Shown here one piece after another: positions 26,902-37,653 of a stretch of 64,000 nt of DNA. Numbering within the stretch: position 1 is the stretch's first letter; every line of letters starts with the position of its first letter. The stretch comes from Chloroflexota bacterium (GTDB lineage: Bacteria > Chloroflexota > Limnocylindria > Limnocylindrales > CSP1-4). The position numbers and the translations under genes were made by a program. The stretch lies in assembly GCA_016191345.1 (NCBI GenBank), contig JACPOU010000012.1, forward strand, positions 1-64,000. The letters are read 5' to 3'. The notes beneath the pieces are model-generated. The model was not told where the DNA came from, did not search any database, and worked only from the letters and a program-made list of their open reading frames with translations.

Positions 26902-28628
26902 GGAGCCGGGCTCGCGGCTGGTCCCGTGCCGGGACTCGTTCCCGGCGAGGTTGTTGGCGAGGGTGCGTCACTCCGCGAGGGCTCGCCGCTGGTCCCGGGG
27001 CTGGCCTCCGGGGAGGCTGCCTCGATCGTGAGCGTCGCGCGGTCCTCCCGCGTCGGGATCGCCGTGACCCAGTCCGGCCAGACCGTGATCCGGACCGCGC
27101 CGTAGGCGCCGAGAACCGTCCGTGCCTGGGGCAGCCCGAGGCCCCGGACCTTCGCCAGGAGCTCCGCCGGATCGAGCTCGCGGATCTCCAGGGCCCGGAC
27201 GGTCACCGGGAAGGTGATGATCGAGCCCGCGACGATCGGGTCGCCGACCTGGACATTGATCGTCGCCTCGTCGAGGGCAAAGCCGTCATCGACGGCGGCC
27301 CGGAGCCGCGCCTCGGCGAGGGTCGAGACCGGGCCGGGATCCACGCCGATCACCGTCCCCTCCGCGGACACGCCCAACTCGAACTCGGCGGCCTCCGTGC
27401 CGACGAGGGTCGCGGGGTCGATCGTCGGCGTGGCCGCCCCGAGGGCCTTCGTCGCCGGGAAGAGCGTCGTCCCGTCGGGAACGCCCGTGGCGCCGGCGAT
27501 CTGCTCGTCGAACGCGGTCGCGAGGCTCGCGTCGAGGGTTCGAAGCGCGGCGTCGACGTCCGACTGCTGGACCTGGGGCGACTCGGTACGCGAGCCGCCG
27601 GTCGTCGGGTCCTGGTTGGAGACCTTCGTCCGGAGCGGGTTCTCGTTCTCGGGCACGACGACGATCGTGCCGGCCGCGACGTTGCCGGACGGTCCGGGCG
27701 CGACGGCCTCCACGCCGACCTTGCGGGTCGACGGAATGACGACGAATGCCGGCGGATCGCCGGCGATGCCGATCTCGGCCGGTGGCAGCTCCACGTCGGC
27801 GAGGGTCCGGAACTGGATCCCGGATTCCGTCTGCACGATGGCGCCCTGCCTGATCGTGTTCGAGCCGCCGGTGTTCAGGCTCGAGAACGTGACCTCGCCC
27901 GTCGCGCCCGTCTCGGTGACCTTCACGCCGGTCGCCGGGAACGTGTCGGTGGCGGTCACCGTGAACGGGAAGCGGACCGCCGGCACGAGCAGGTTCACGG
28001 GGTCCGGGGCCGTCACGCCCGCCTGGGCGGTCACGTTGAGCTCGATGGGACCCACCTGGTCCGTGGCCGGGACGAGCGTGATCTGGGCGCTCGGGAGGAG
28101 GAGGAACGCGGCGGTTCCGGATGTGGCGAGGACCGCGATGAGGACCAGGACGGCCGCAACGACCGGCCAGCGGCGCCTCGCCGGCGGACGGCCGACCTGC
28201 GGCACCGGGCTCCGCTCTGCCGGTTTCGTGAGGGTCGGGACGGCGGGGACGACGACGGTCGGGCTGTCGTCGGCGGGCCTGCCGGGGCCCGGATCGGCCG
28301 CCACGCCGCCGGTGGCCACGGCCGCGCCACCGGCGCCTGCCCGCGCCGCCGCGGGCTGCGGGCCCGCCTCGAACGCGGCCACGGATTCATGGGTCGGCAG
28401 GCCCGCCGACGCGGCGAGCGCCCGCGCCGACGCATCGTTCGTGATCACGTCGACCTGCTTCCCGTGCGTCGCTGCCTCGCGGGCGAGGAGCCGGAAGTTG
28501 ATCCGCGACGTCGAGAGCCGCGATCCGGCCGGCAGCACCAGTCCGATCCGCTCGTCGGTGAGGCTTCGGATCCTGGCCGCCGCCGAGGTGATCTCGTCGT
28601 CGATGTCGAGGTAGACGATCGCCGCCAT
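26898..28628 (-). CDS. Baseplate-J/gp47-like single-pass membrane protein
   Basis: N-term MAAIVYLDIDDEITSAAARIRSLTDERIGLVLPAG, central TM VVAAVLVLIAVLATSGTAAFLLL, beta-rich TGEVTFSSLNTGGSNTIRQGAIVQTESGIQFRTLADVELP, Pro/Ser C-terminus. Confidence 0.65.
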   Translation of the reverse strand: MAAIVYLDIDDEITSAAARIRSLTDERIGLVLPAGSRLSTSRINFRLLAREAATHGKQVDVITNDASARALAASAGLPTHESVAAFEAGPQPAAARAGAGGAAVATGGVAADPGPGRPADDSPTVVVPAVPTLTKPAERSPVPQVGRPPARRRWPVVAAVLVLIAVLATSGTAAFLLLPSAQITLVPATDQVGPIELNVTAQAGVTAPDPVNLLVPAVRFPFTVTATDTFPATGVKVTETGATGEVTFSSLNTGGSNTIRQGAIVQTESGIQFRTLADVELPPAEIGIAGDPPAFVVIPSTRKVGVEAVAPGPSGNVAAGTIVVVPENENPLRTKVSNQDPTTGGSRTESPQVQQSDVDAALRTLDASLATAFDEQIAGATGVPDGTTLFPATKALGAATPTIDPATLVGTEAAEFELGVSAEGTVIGVDPGPVSTLAEARLRAAVDDGFALDEATINVQVGDPIVAGSIITFPVTVRALEIRELDPAELLAKVRGLGLPQARTVLGAYGAVRITVWPDWVTAIPTREDRATLTIEAASPEASPGTSGEPSRSDAPSPTTSPGTSPGTGPAASPAP

Positions 28629-28630
28629 CG

Positions 28631-29896
28631 TCAGATCCGCATCTGGCGGACGACCCGCCGCAGCGCGGCATCGAGCGGGTTGGTGCTCGTCCCGAGCTCG
28701 ATCGCCTGGAAGGCCAGGCCCATCGGGGTGACGTCCTGCTGGTCCACGAGGAGCTTCGTCTCGTCGCGGATCGTCTCGACCTGGTCCGGGGCCATGATCG
28801 TGACCTCGGGCGGTCGCGAGAAGGGCAGCCGCTTCGAGAACCGCTCGTCGTCGAGGACCGCCCGGATCTCCGGCAGCCTCGAGCCGCCGCCGCAGATATA
28901 GATCCGGCCCGGCAGCAGGTCCCCGGCCGCGAGCTCCTCCATGACGAGCTCAACGCCGGCCGCCCAGACGGCGACGTCGTCGGCGACGATCTCCCGGACC
29001 GCGTCCGCGCGGTCGCCGGCGATGCCCCGGGCATAGTCGACCTTGAGCGCCTCGGCCCGCGGGAACGGCAGCTCCAGGCGATCGGCAATGGACTTCGTGA
29101 AGGCGCGCCCGCCGAGCGCGAACATCCGGGTCCCCTCGATGCCGCCCTGGCGAACGAGGGCAACGTCCGTCGTGCCGCCGCCGACATCGATGAACAGCGC
29201 ACCGGCCTGCCTGACCTGGTCGGCGTTGAGGACCCGCGCCACCGCGTACGGCTCGGCGACGACCCCCACGAGGTCGAGATCGAGGCGCGTGGCGACGGTC
29301 TGGAGCGCGCCGAGGTGGACGAGCGGCGCGAACGCGTCGAAGACCGCGATCTTCACGTGCCGGCCCTGAAAGCCGATCGGGTTCGTGACCGCGTAGCCGT
29401 CGATCCAGGCCCCGACGACGGCTGCGTGGACGAGACGGACGTCGACGTTGGCGAGGCCGGTCTCCCAGGTGATCGAGCGCTCCGCCTCGCGGATCGCCTC
29501 GCGCTGGACGCCCTCGATGAGCTTCTGGAGCTCCGCCTCGGTGATCTGCGCGTCCGGCCGGGGCCGCTCCTGCGAGTGCGCCGTCGTGAAGCCCTTGACG
29601 AGCTCGCCGGCGATCCCGATGACGACCTGCGACGGCCGGAAGCCGGCCATCTCCTCCGCCTCCTGGAGCGCGATCGCGCAGTTGTCCACCACGGCCGAGA
29701 TGTCGGCGACGGTCCCGGATTGCATGTGGGACAGGCCCTGTCGCTTCCGCCCGACGCCCCGGACGATGCCCTTGCCCGCCTCGTCGATCTCGAACGCGAG
29801 CGCCTTGGCGAACTCGGTCCCGATGTCGAGCGCGGTGCAGGCGGTCAGCGCCTCGTCATCCTCGCCGCGGGTCCAGATGCGCCGGAGGAAGGTCAT
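28631..29896 (-). CDS. FtsA/PilM-like actin-fold ATPase
   Basis: ALDIGTEFAKAL (phosphate 1), FIDVGGGTTDVALVRQGGIEGTRMFALGGRAFTKSIA, IYICGGGSRLPEI (adenosine). Confidence 0.85.
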   Translation of the reverse strand: MTFLRRIWTRGEDDEALTACTALDIGTEFAKALAFEIDEAGKGIVRGVGRKRQGLSHMQSGTVADISAVVDNCAIALQEAEEMAGFRPSQVVIGIAGELVKGFTTAHSQERPRPDAQITEAELQKLIEGVQREAIREAERSITWETGLANVDVRLVHAAVVGAWIDGYAVTNPIGFQGRHVKIAVFDAFAPLVHLGALQTVATRLDLDLVGVVAEPYAVARVLNADQVRQAGALFIDVGGGTTDVALVRQGGIEGTRMFALGGRAFTKSIADRLELPFPRAEALKVDYARGIAGDRADAVREIVADDVAVWAAGVELVMEELAAGDLLPGRIYICGGGSRLPEIRAVLDDERFSKRLPFSRPPEVTIMAPDQVETIRDETKLLVDQQDVTPMGLAFQAIELGTSTNPLDAALRRVVRQMRI

Positions 29897-32697
29897 CCGG
29901 GGCGGGACCGGGCCGCCGCGCGAGCCGCGGCCTCGATCACGGCGAGCGCCTCCCCGAGCCCGTCGCGGCGCGTGCCCCTGCCCTGCGCCATCTCCGGCCG
30001 TCCGCCACCCCTGCCGTCGATGGCGGGCATCGCCGCCTTCACGAGCTCGCCGGCGGCCAGGCCGTCGCCGAGCAGGTCGTCCGAGATCGTGACGAAGATC
30101 CCGGGCTCGTCCGCATCGAGGCCGAGGGCGACGATGCCGCTGCCCAGGACTCCGCGGACGTCCTTCGCCACGCCCTTCATCGCCTCCATCGATTCGAACG
30201 GCGCGGCCACGATGGCGAGCCGGAACCCGTTGCCGATCTCGATCGCCGCGGCCGCGATCTCGCCGGGCTTCGGGAGGGCCGTGGCCGCGCCGCCGGCGCG
30301 GAGCCTGCGCTTCGCCTCGCGGAGCTCGTCCTGGAGCGCGGCGACGCGGGCCGGGATGGCCTGGACCGTCTGCGCACCGGTGGCGGCCAACGCGTCGTCG
30401 AGGGCGTCGGAGCGGGCGCGGAACCAGGCATCGGCACCGGCGCCGGTCAGCGCCTCGATCCGCCGCATCCCCGAGCCGATGCTCCGGTCCGAGGTGATCA
30501 CGAAGCTCCCGACCTGCCCGGAGGCGCGGCAGTGCGTGCCGCCGCAGAGCTCGAAGCTGTAGTCCTGGACCCGGATCGTGCGGACCGTCTCACCGTACTT
30601 CTCGTCGAAGAAGGCGTCCGCGCCGGCATCGAGGGCGGCCTGCATGCCCATGAAGGCGATCGTGACCGGACGGTCGTCGCGAACGATCCGGCGGACCTCG
30701 TCCTCGATCTCGCGGCGCTCGTCGGCGGTCAGCGCGCGGTCGAACGGGTAGTCGAAGCGGAGATGGTCCGGGGTCACGAGCGAGCCGGCCTGGCGGGCCC
30801 GGTCGCCGACGACGTTCCGGAGCGCCCGATGCAGCAGGTGCGTGCCGGTGTGGTTGCGCATCGTGTGCGCCCGGCGCTCGGCGTCGACCTCGGCGATGAC
30901 CCCCTGCCCGACTGCGATCCTGCCACGCAACGTGCCGCGATGGACGATCAGCCCGCCGACGGGCTTCTGGGTGTCCTCGACCTCGAAGAGCACTTCGCCG
31001 CCGAGGCCCCGGATCACGCCTCGATCTCCGACCTGTCCGCCGCCTTCGGCGTAGAAGGGCGTCGCATTCAGGACGATCTCGGCCGCCGCACCGGGCTCGG
31101 TCCGGAGCTCCTCGTCTCCCTTCGCCTGGAGGTTCTCGTACTCGACATCGTCGCGGAGGACGGCCACGACACTGACCCCGTCCTCGAGGCGGGTCGCCTC
31201 ATAGCCATAGAAGGCGGTGTCGCCCGAGCGGCCCTGGATGGACTGGTAGAGCGAGGTCAGCTCGGCATGGCGCGCCAGCTCCGCCTTCTTGCCGGAGCGC
31301 GACCGGTCGCGCTGCTCCGCGAGCGCAGCGTCGAAGCCCTCACGATCCACGCCGACGCCGTACTCGGCCGCCAGCTCGATCGTGAGGTCGATCGGAAAGC
31401 CGAACGTGTCGTGGAGCTTGAACGCCACCGCGCCCGGAATCCGAGACGCGTCCACGGGCAGATCCTCGGGCCGGAGGCCCACCCGGCGGGCGTTCGAGGT
31501 CAGCGGGATGAGCGCGTCCTCGAGGATCTCCGTGCCGGCCTCGAGAGTCCGCACGAACTGCGCCTCCTCCCGGATGATCGCCCCGAGGACCTCGTCGCGG
31601 CGCTCGAGGAGGTGGGGGTACGCCTCACCCATCGTCTCGATGACGACCTTCGCGGTCTCGGCCAGGAACGGCTCACGCCGGCCAAGGAGCCGGCCGTGGC
31701 GGACGGCACGGCGGATGATCCGGCGCAGGACGTAGCCGCGGCCCTCGTTCGACGGCAGGACCCCGTCGGCGACGAGGAATGCCGCCGCCCGGGAATGGTC
31801 CGCGATGACCTGGTAGCTGAACCGTTCGGCCTCGAAGGCCTCCGGGTCGTGGCCGAGGAGCTCGCCGAGGCGCGCGTGGATGGGCGTGAAGAGGTCCGTG
31901 TCGTAGTTCGAGGGGACCTGCTGGATGACGCTCGCCAGCCGCTCGAGGCCCATGCCCGTGTCCACGCCGGGGGCCGGCAGCGGCGTCAGGCTCCGGTCGG
32001 GATGGAGCTCGTACTCCATGAAGACGAGGTTCCAGACCTCGAGCCAGCGGGGGCACTGTTCCGAGTGGTCCGGGACACAGAAGTCCCCCTCGCTGAACTC
32101 GATGCCGCGGTCGTAGTGGATCTCCGAGCAGGGGCCGCACGGCCCGATGTCGGCCATCCGCCACCAGTTCTTCTCGTCACCGTTCGGGAAGTCGCCCCAG
32201 CGCGCGACCCGCTCGGCAGGCAGGCCGATCTCGGATCGCCAGACATCGTAGGCGAGGTCGTCCGTGGAGTAGACCGTGGCCGCCAGCCGGTCGCCGGGGA
32301 TGCCGAGGTCCTTCGTGAGGAAGTCCCAGGCGTAGTGGATCGCCTCGCGCTTGAAGTAGTCGCCGAAGCTGAAGTTGCCGAGCATCTCGAACAGCGTGTG
32401 GTGGCGGGGCGTCCGGCCGACCTCCTCGAAGTCGTTGTGCTTGCCGGCGACCCGCAGGCAGCGCTGGTAGTCGACCGCCCGGTTGTAGCTCCGCTGCTCC
32501 GCGCCGGTCAGGGCGTCCTTGAACTGGACCATCCCGGAGTTCGTGAAGAGAAGTGTCTGGTCGCCGCCCGGGACGAGGCTCGCGCTCGGGACGGGGGTGT
32601 GGCCGCGCTCGGCGAAGAACTCCACGAAGCGGCGGCGGATCTCGGCGGCCGGGAGCGGCCGGATCCGGGGATCGGGGGTGAACGACGGGCTCGACAT
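29893..32697 (-). CDS. alaS: Alanyl-tRNA synthetase
   Basis: EIRRRFVEFFAERGHTPVPSASLVPGGDQTLLFTNSGMVQFKD; FSFGDYFKREAI; HTGTHLLHRALR; ELCGGTHCRASGQVG. Confidence 0.98.
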   Translation of the reverse strand: MSSPSFTPDPRIRPLPAAEIRRRFVEFFAERGHTPVPSASLVPGGDQTLLFTNSGMVQFKDALTGAEQRSYNRAVDYQRCLRVAGKHNDFEEVGRTPRHHTLFEMLGNFSFGDYFKREAIHYAWDFLTKDLGIPGDRLAATVYSTDDLAYDVWRSEIGLPAERVARWGDFPNGDEKNWWRMADIGPCGPCSEIHYDRGIEFSEGDFCVPDHSEQCPRWLEVWNLVFMEYELHPDRSLTPLPAPGVDTGMGLERLASVIQQVPSNYDTDLFTPIHARLGELLGHDPEAFEAERFSYQVIADHSRAAAFLVADGVLPSNEGRGYVLRRIIRRAVRHGRLLGRREPFLAETAKVVIETMGEAYPHLLERRDEVLGAIIREEAQFVRTLEAGTEILEDALIPLTSNARRVGLRPEDLPVDASRIPGAVAFKLHDTFGFPIDLTIELAAEYGVGVDREGFDAALAEQRDRSRSGKKAELARHAELTSLYQSIQGRSGDTAFYGYEATRLEDGVSVVAVLRDDVEYENLQAKGDEELRTEPGAAAEIVLNATPFYAEGGGQVGDRGVIRGLGGEVLFEVEDTQKPVGGLIVHRGTLRGRIAVGQGVIAEVDAERRAHTMRNHTGTHLLHRALRNVVGDRARQAGSLVTPDHLRFDYPFDRALTADERREIEDEVRRIVRDDRPVTIAFMGMQAALDAGADAFFDEKYGETVRTIRVQDYSFELCGGTHCRASGQVGSFVITSDRSIGSGMRRIEALTGAGADAWFRARSDALDDALAATGAQTVQAIPARVAALQDELREAKRRLRAGGAATALPKPGEIAAAAIEIGNGFRLAIVAAPFESMEAMKGVAKDVRGVLGSGIVALGLDADEPGIFVTISDDLLGDGLAAGELVKAAMPAIDGRGGGRPEMAQGRGTRRDGLGEALAVIEAAARAAARSRPG

Positions 32698-32746
32698 CCG
32701 GCCGCAATGGTAGCCGAGCCCGGCGGCCCGGCCGCGGGCGGCGCGC

Positions 32747-32983
32747 TCAGACGCCGGGCGTCTCGTCGCTCGCGGGATCGGGGACGAGCTCGTCGAGGCG
32801 GTCCGCCGGACTGCCTGCCGACAGCTCGCGGAGCCGCGCCCGGGCCTTCCGGCGCTCCCAGATCGTGGAGCCGGCGATCGCCGCCCCGACGATCGCGCCG
32901 ATCGCAAGACCGCGCATGAAGCGCGAGCCCGACGGCACGAGGTCCGTGATCAGGTCGACGGCGGAGCTGGTACGGGATGTCAT
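32747..32983 (-). CDS. Small YtxH-like membrane protein (78 aa)
   Basis: [55 protein letters not shown]; 4-bp overlap with upstream gene. Confidence 0.65.
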   Translation of the reverse strand: MTSRTSSAVDLITDLVPSGSRFMRGLAIGAIVGAAIAGSTIWERRKARARLRELSAGSPADRLDELVPDPASDETPGV

Positions 32984-33309
32984 CGGGGCACCTCTGGGCT
33001 GGATGGGGCGACGGGGTCGGGCGTGAGACGCGCGTCGCGGGGCTCGCGCTGCGCGAGGACCGAGATGAGGGCCACCGAGATGATCCCGACCCAGGCGAGG
33101 ACGGAGGCGCCGACGAGGTGGAAGTCCCCGATCCGAAGGGGGTCGACCCCCAGGCGTCCGGCGAGGGCGTCGCCGGCCCAGGCGCCCAGGAACGCGGCGA
33201 GGACGAGGATCGGGAGCCGCTGGCCCGCGCTGCCGCGGACGAGGATGTACACGGAGACGTGGAGGATGCCGACGAGGAACGCGAGGATCGGCGCCGGCCC
33301 GAGGCTCAT
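32980..33309 (-). CDS. Small multi-pass membrane protein
   Basis: [54 protein letters not shown]...; 4-bp overlap with mnmA. Confidence 0.7.
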   Translation of the reverse strand: MSLGPAPILAFLVGILHVSVYILVRGSAGQRLPILVLAAFLGAWAGDALAGRLGVDPLRIGDFHLVGASVLAWVGIISVALISVLAQREPRDARLTPDPVAPSSPEVPR

Positions 33310-34439
33310 CCGACCACCACCCGCTCCCCGGCCGCCGCGCGCTCGCCGACCGGGACGGCCGGCCGCGCGATGCGGCCGCCGCCGAGGCATGCATCCCCGT
33401 CGTACAGCACGGCCGCCTGGCCGGGCGCGATCGCCCAGACCGGCGCGTCCGTCTCGATGAACCAGGCTCCGCCTTCGCGGCGGACCGCCGCCGGGACCGG
33501 GGTGCCCCGGTGACGAATCCGGACCGCCGCACGGAAGGACGAGCGCGCCTCGCGGTCGTCGATGAAGCGGACGTCCTCGAGCTCGATGCGCCGCGTCTCG
33601 AGGTCCTCGCGCCGACCCAGCGTGATCGTGTTCGTGACCGGATCCACGCGCGACACGTAGCGCGGCGCGCCGAGCGCGATCCCGAGGCCCTGGCGCTGGC
33701 CGGGCGTGAAGCCGGCCGCTCCGTCGTGATCCCCGACGCGCGATCCGTCCCCGTCGAGGACCGGACCCCGCTCCCCTGCCCAGCCGGCCCGTTCCCGGAG
33801 TGCGCCCCGGACGTCGCCGTCGGGGATGAAGCAGATGCCCTGGCTCTCCGGCTTCTCGGCCGTGGCGAGGCCGAGCCGCCGCGCGACGTCGCGGACCTCC
33901 GGCTTCGTCAGCTCGCCGAGGGGGAAGCGCGCGTCGCGGAGCTGGTCCTGCCGGAGGCCGTAGAGGAAGTACGTCTGGTCCTTGTCCTCGTCGCGGGCCC
34001 GCAGCATTCGCGCCCGGCCGTCCTCGTCGACGACGCGGCGCGCATAGTGGCCGGTCGCGACCGCGTCGCAGTCGTAGAGGTGCCGGGCCCGCCCCAGGAG
34101 CGCCCCGAACTTGACGGTCGTGTTGCAGTCGATGCAGGGGCTCGGCGTCCGGCCGTCGAGGTACGCGCCGAGGAATGGCGACAGGACGCCGTCATCGAAC
34201 TCGCGCTCCAGGTTCATGACGTAGAACGGGATGTCGAGCTGGGCCGCGACGCGCCGGGCGTCCTCGGCCGCGTCGAGGGAGCAGCAGCTCTTCTTGAACT
34301 CCGAGATCGAGTCCGCCACGTCGTGGAGCCGCATCCAGACGCCGACGACGTCATAGCCCTGCTCCACGAGGAGCGCCGCCGCGACCGACGAATCCACCCC
34401 GCCGGACATCGCGACGAGGACGCGCTCGCGCGCGCTCAC
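33306..34439 (-). CDS. mnmA: tRNA-specific 2-thiouridylase MnmA
   Basis: [63 protein letters not shown]. Confidence 0.97.
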   Translation of the reverse strand: MSARERVLVAMSGGVDSSVAAALLVEQGYDVVGVWMRLHDVADSISEFKKSCCSLDAAEDARRVAAQLDIPFYVMNLEREFDDGVLSPFLGAYLDGRTPSPCIDCNTTVKFGALLGRARHLYDCDAVATGHYARRVVDEDGRARMLRARDEDKDQTYFLYGLRQDQLRDARFPLGELTKPEVRDVARRLGLATAEKPESQGICFIPDGDVRGALRERAGWAGERGPVLDGDGSRVGDHDGAAGFTPGQRQGLGIALGAPRYVSRVDPVTNTITLGRREDLETRRIELEDVRFIDDREARSSFRAAVRIRHRGTPVPAAVRREGGAWFIETDAPVWAIAPGQAAVLYDGDACLGGGRIARPAVPVGERAAAGERVVVG

Positions 34440-35650
34440 CGCACGGGCGCCGTCGTGCTGCCGGTTGCCGGATACCGGCCCGCCGCCGCGTCCGCGAGTC
34501 GGACGGCCGCGGCGCGCGCCAGCGAGACGACGCGCGGCACGATCTCGACCGCCTCGTCGATCTCCGCGTCCGTGGTCGCGTGGCCGAACGAGATCCGCAG
34601 CGACCCGCGCGACTCCTCCTCCGGATAGCCCATGGCGGTGAGGACGTGCGACGGCTCGGCCGAGCCGGTCGTGCAGGCCGAGCCGACGGACGCGGCGACA
34701 CCCTCGAGATCGAGCTTGACGACGATCGATGCCCCGTCGACGTCGCGGACGATCACGGACGCGAGGCCGGGCAGGCGATCCTTCGGATGGCCCGTCAGCT
34801 CCACGCCCTCGGCGCCGGTGAGCGCGGCGAGGAGCCGGTCGCGGCCGCGCCGGAGCCGGCGCGCGGTGGCGTCCCGCTGCTCGACGGCGAGCTCGTACGC
34901 GACGGCCATCCCGACTGCGGCCGCGACGTCCTCCGTCCCGGCGCGCCGGAAGCGCTCCTGCGAGCCGCCCTGCTGCTGGCTGAGGATGTGGGTCCCGCCA
35001 CGCAGGAAGAGCGCGCCGGCTCCCTTGGGGCCCTCGAACTTGTGGGCGGCGATCGCGAGCAGATCGACGTCCATCGCCTGGACGTCCACCGGCAGGTACG
35101 GCGCCGATGCGATCGCGTCCACGGCGATGAGGCAGCCCCTGGGCCCCTGGGTCCGGACGCGACGGACGATCTCGGCCAGCGGCTGGATGGTCCCGACCTC
35201 GTTGTTCGCATGGCCGATGGCGACGAGGATCGTGCGGTCCGTCAGGGCGGCCGTGACGGCCTCGGGATCGACCCGCCCGTAGCGGTCCACGGGCAGCTCC
35301 ACGACCTCGAAGCCGAACTTCTCGAGCTGCTGGAGGGGGTGCAGGACCGCGTGGTGCTCCACCTTCGTCGTGATGATCCGGTGGCCGCGGGCCTTGCCGG
35401 CCCAGGCCGCGCCCTTCAGCGCGAGGTTGAGGGCCTCGGTGCCGCCGCTCGTGATGACGAGCTCCCGCGCGGTGCAGCCGAGGCGGGCGGCGATCCGCTC
35501 GTGCGCGTCATCGAGGGCAGCCCGGGCCTTGCGGCCCCACGCGTGGGGCGAGCTCGGGTTGCCGAACTGCTCCCCGAGGTACGGGAGCATCGCCTCCCGC
35601 GCCTCTGTCCGGAGCGGCGTGGTCGCGGCGTGGTCGAGGTAGAGGGGCAT
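34436..35650 (-). CDS. iscS: Cysteine desulfurase
   Basis: [74 protein letters not shown]; start ATG 35650. Confidence 0.95.
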   Translation of the reverse strand: MPLYLDHAATTPLRTEAREAMLPYLGEQFGNPSSPHAWGRKARAALDDAHERIAARLGCTARELVITSGGTEALNLALKGAAWAGKARGHRIITTKVEHHAVLHPLQQLEKFGFEVVELPVDRYGRVDPEAVTAALTDRTILVAIGHANNEVGTIQPLAEIVRRVRTQGPRGCLIAVDAIASAPYLPVDVQAMDVDLLAIAAHKFEGPKGAGALFLRGGTHILSQQQGGSQERFRRAGTEDVAAAVGMAVAYELAVEQRDATARRLRRGRDRLLAALTGAEGVELTGHPKDRLPGLASVIVRDVDGASIVVKLDLEGVAASVGSACTTGSAEPSHVLTAMGYPEEESRGSLRISFGHATTDAEIDEAVEIVPRVVSLARAAAVRLADAAAGRYPATGSTTAPVR

Positions 35651-35685
35651 CCCCGCGATTGTAGGCGCCCGGGCGCCGATGCCCG

Positions 35686-37605
35686 TCAGGCCTCCGCGCG
35701 GCTCCGGTCGTACTCGCGGCCACGCTCCCGTTCGCGCTCGTGCTTCGGGAGCAGGCGCTTCCGGAGGCGGATCGAATCCGGGGTCGCCTCGACGAGCTCG
35801 TCGCTGGCGATGAACTCGAGGGCGGATTCCAGCGTGAGCGGGCGGGGCGGCGTGAGCCGGAGCGCCTCGTCGTGCGAGTGGGTCCGGATGTTCGTGAGCT
35901 TCTTCTCCTTGGCCGGGTTGACGTCGAGGTCGCCCGACCGGGAGTTCTCGCCGACGATCATGCCCTCGTAGACCTCGACCCCGGCGCCGATGAACAGGGC
36001 GGCCCGCTCCTGGAGGTTGAAGAGCCCGTAGGCATTCGAGATGCCTGTCCGGTCGCTGACGAGCACGCCCGACGTCCGGTGCGTGACCTCGCCGGCCCAC
36101 GGCCCGTAGCCCTCGCCGATCTGGTGGAGCAACGCTGTGCCCCGGGTCTCGGTGAGGAGCTGGCCGCGATAGCCGATGAGCCCGCGGACCGGCAGGACGA
36201 ACTCCATCCGGACCCGGCCGTCGGCATCGGTCGACATCTGCTCGAGGCGGCCCTTGCGCGCCGCGAGCGCGGTCTGGATCTCGCCGATGAACTCCGGCGG
36301 GATGTCGACCGTGATCCGCTCGTACGGCTCCTGGACCTCGCCATCGACCTCGCGGAGGATGACCTCGGGGCGGGAGGCCGTGAGCTCGTAGCCTTCGCGG
36401 CGCATCTGCTCGATGAGGACCGCGAGCTGGAGCTCGCCGCGGCCGCGGACCTCGAACGTGTCGCCCGATTCCGTCGGATAGACCTCGATCGAGACGTTGC
36501 CGAGGATCTCCTTGTCGAGGCGGGCCTTGATCTGGCGAGACGTGACGTACCTGCCCTCGCGGCCGGCGAGCGGCGACGTGTTCACCCCGAACGTCATCCG
36601 GAGGGTCGGCGCGTCGACGTCGAGGCGCGGCAGCGGGCGCGGGTCGCCGGGTTCCGTCAGGGTGTCGCCGATCGTGACATCCGGCAGGCCGGCGACGGAC
36701 ACGATGTCGCCCGCGGTTGCCTCGCTGATGTCGATGCGCTCGATCCCCCGGGCGGTCTGGAGGCTCGTCACCTGGCCCGACAGCGTCACCGTCCGCCCCG
36801 GCTCCACCGCGCCGGCCGTGTCGCCGGCCTCCTCGCGGACGACGACGATCTTCTGGCCGACCCGGACGGCGCCGTTCCGGATCCGCCCGACGGCCATCCG
36901 TCCGACGTACTCGTTGGCGCTCAGGTTCGTCACGAGGAGCTGGAGCGGGTGGCCGGGCACATGGCGTGGCGGCGGCGTCACCTCGACCAGCAGGTCGAGG
37001 AGCGGCCGGAGGTCCGTCCCGGGAACCGCCAGGTCCAGCGTCGCCGTGCCGAGCTTGGCGTTCGTGTAGACGACCGGGAAGTCGATCTGGTCGTCGTCGG
37101 CGCCGAGGTTGATGAAGAGCTCGTAGACCGCGTCGAGGACCTCGGCCGGGCGGGCGTCGTGGCGGTCGACCTTGTTGAGGGCGACGATCACCGGCAGGCG
37201 CTTGGCCATCGCCTTCTGGAGCACGTAGCGGGTCTGGGGCAGCGGGCCCTCGGCCGCGTCCACGAGGAGCAGCACGGCATCGACCATCAGGAGCGAGCGC
37301 TCCACCTCGCCGCCGAAGTCGGCGTGGCCCGGCGTGTCGACGATGTTCAGGCGGACGCCGTCATGCTCGACCGTCGTCTGCTTGGCGAGGATCGTGATCC
37401 CCTTCTCCTTCTCGAGGTCCATCGAATCCATGACCCGGTCGGCCACGATCTGGTTGGATCGGAAGGCCCCGGTCTGGCGGAGAAGGGCATCGACGAGGGT
37501 CGTCTTGCCGTGGTCGACGTGGGCGACGATCGCGACGTTCCGGAGGTCCTCGCGGGGGACCGAACCGTCGGCGGCGGGCATGGCGGACAGGGTCGGCTCG
37601 TTCAT
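35686..37605 (-). CDS. typA: Ribosome-associated GTPase TypA/BipA
   Basis: RNVAIVAHVDHGKTTLVDALLRQTG; EKEKGITILAKQTTV; NIVDTPGHADFGGEVERSL; GLIGYRGQLLTETRGTALL. Confidence 0.97.
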   Translation of the reverse strand: MNEPTLSAMPAADGSVPREDLRNVAIVAHVDHGKTTLVDALLRQTGAFRSNQIVADRVMDSMDLEKEKGITILAKQTTVEHDGVRLNIVDTPGHADFGGEVERSLLMVDAVLLLVDAAEGPLPQTRYVLQKAMAKRLPVIVALNKVDRHDARPAEVLDAVYELFINLGADDDQIDFPVVYTNAKLGTATLDLAVPGTDLRPLLDLLVEVTPPPRHVPGHPLQLLVTNLSANEYVGRMAVGRIRNGAVRVGQKIVVVREEAGDTAGAVEPGRTVTLSGQVTSLQTARGIERIDISEATAGDIVSVAGLPDVTIGDTLTEPGDPRPLPRLDVDAPTLRMTFGVNTSPLAGREGRYVTSRQIKARLDKEILGNVSIEVYPTESGDTFEVRGRGELQLAVLIEQMRREGYELTASRPEVILREVDGEVQEPYERITVDIPPEFIGEIQTALAARKGRLEQMSTDADGRVRMEFVLPVRGLIGYRGQLLTETRGTALLHQIGEGYGPWAGEVTHRTSGVLVSDRTGISNAYGLFNLQERAALFIGAGVEVYEGMIVGENSRSGDLDVNPAKEKKLTNIRTHSHDEALRLTPPRPLTLESALEFIASDELVEATPDSIRLRKRLLPKHERERERGREYDRSRAEA

Positions 37606-37653
37606 GGGCCGGCGGATTGTCGCACAGGATGCCGCCGCTGCTAGCATCCGGCC

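Noticed and set aside
32698-32746. tRNA genes near synthetases
   Set aside because: No cloverleaf-compatible sequence or TTCRANY-type T-arm was recognisable by eye here or in the other intergenic gaps; a tRNAscan run would be needed to be certain.
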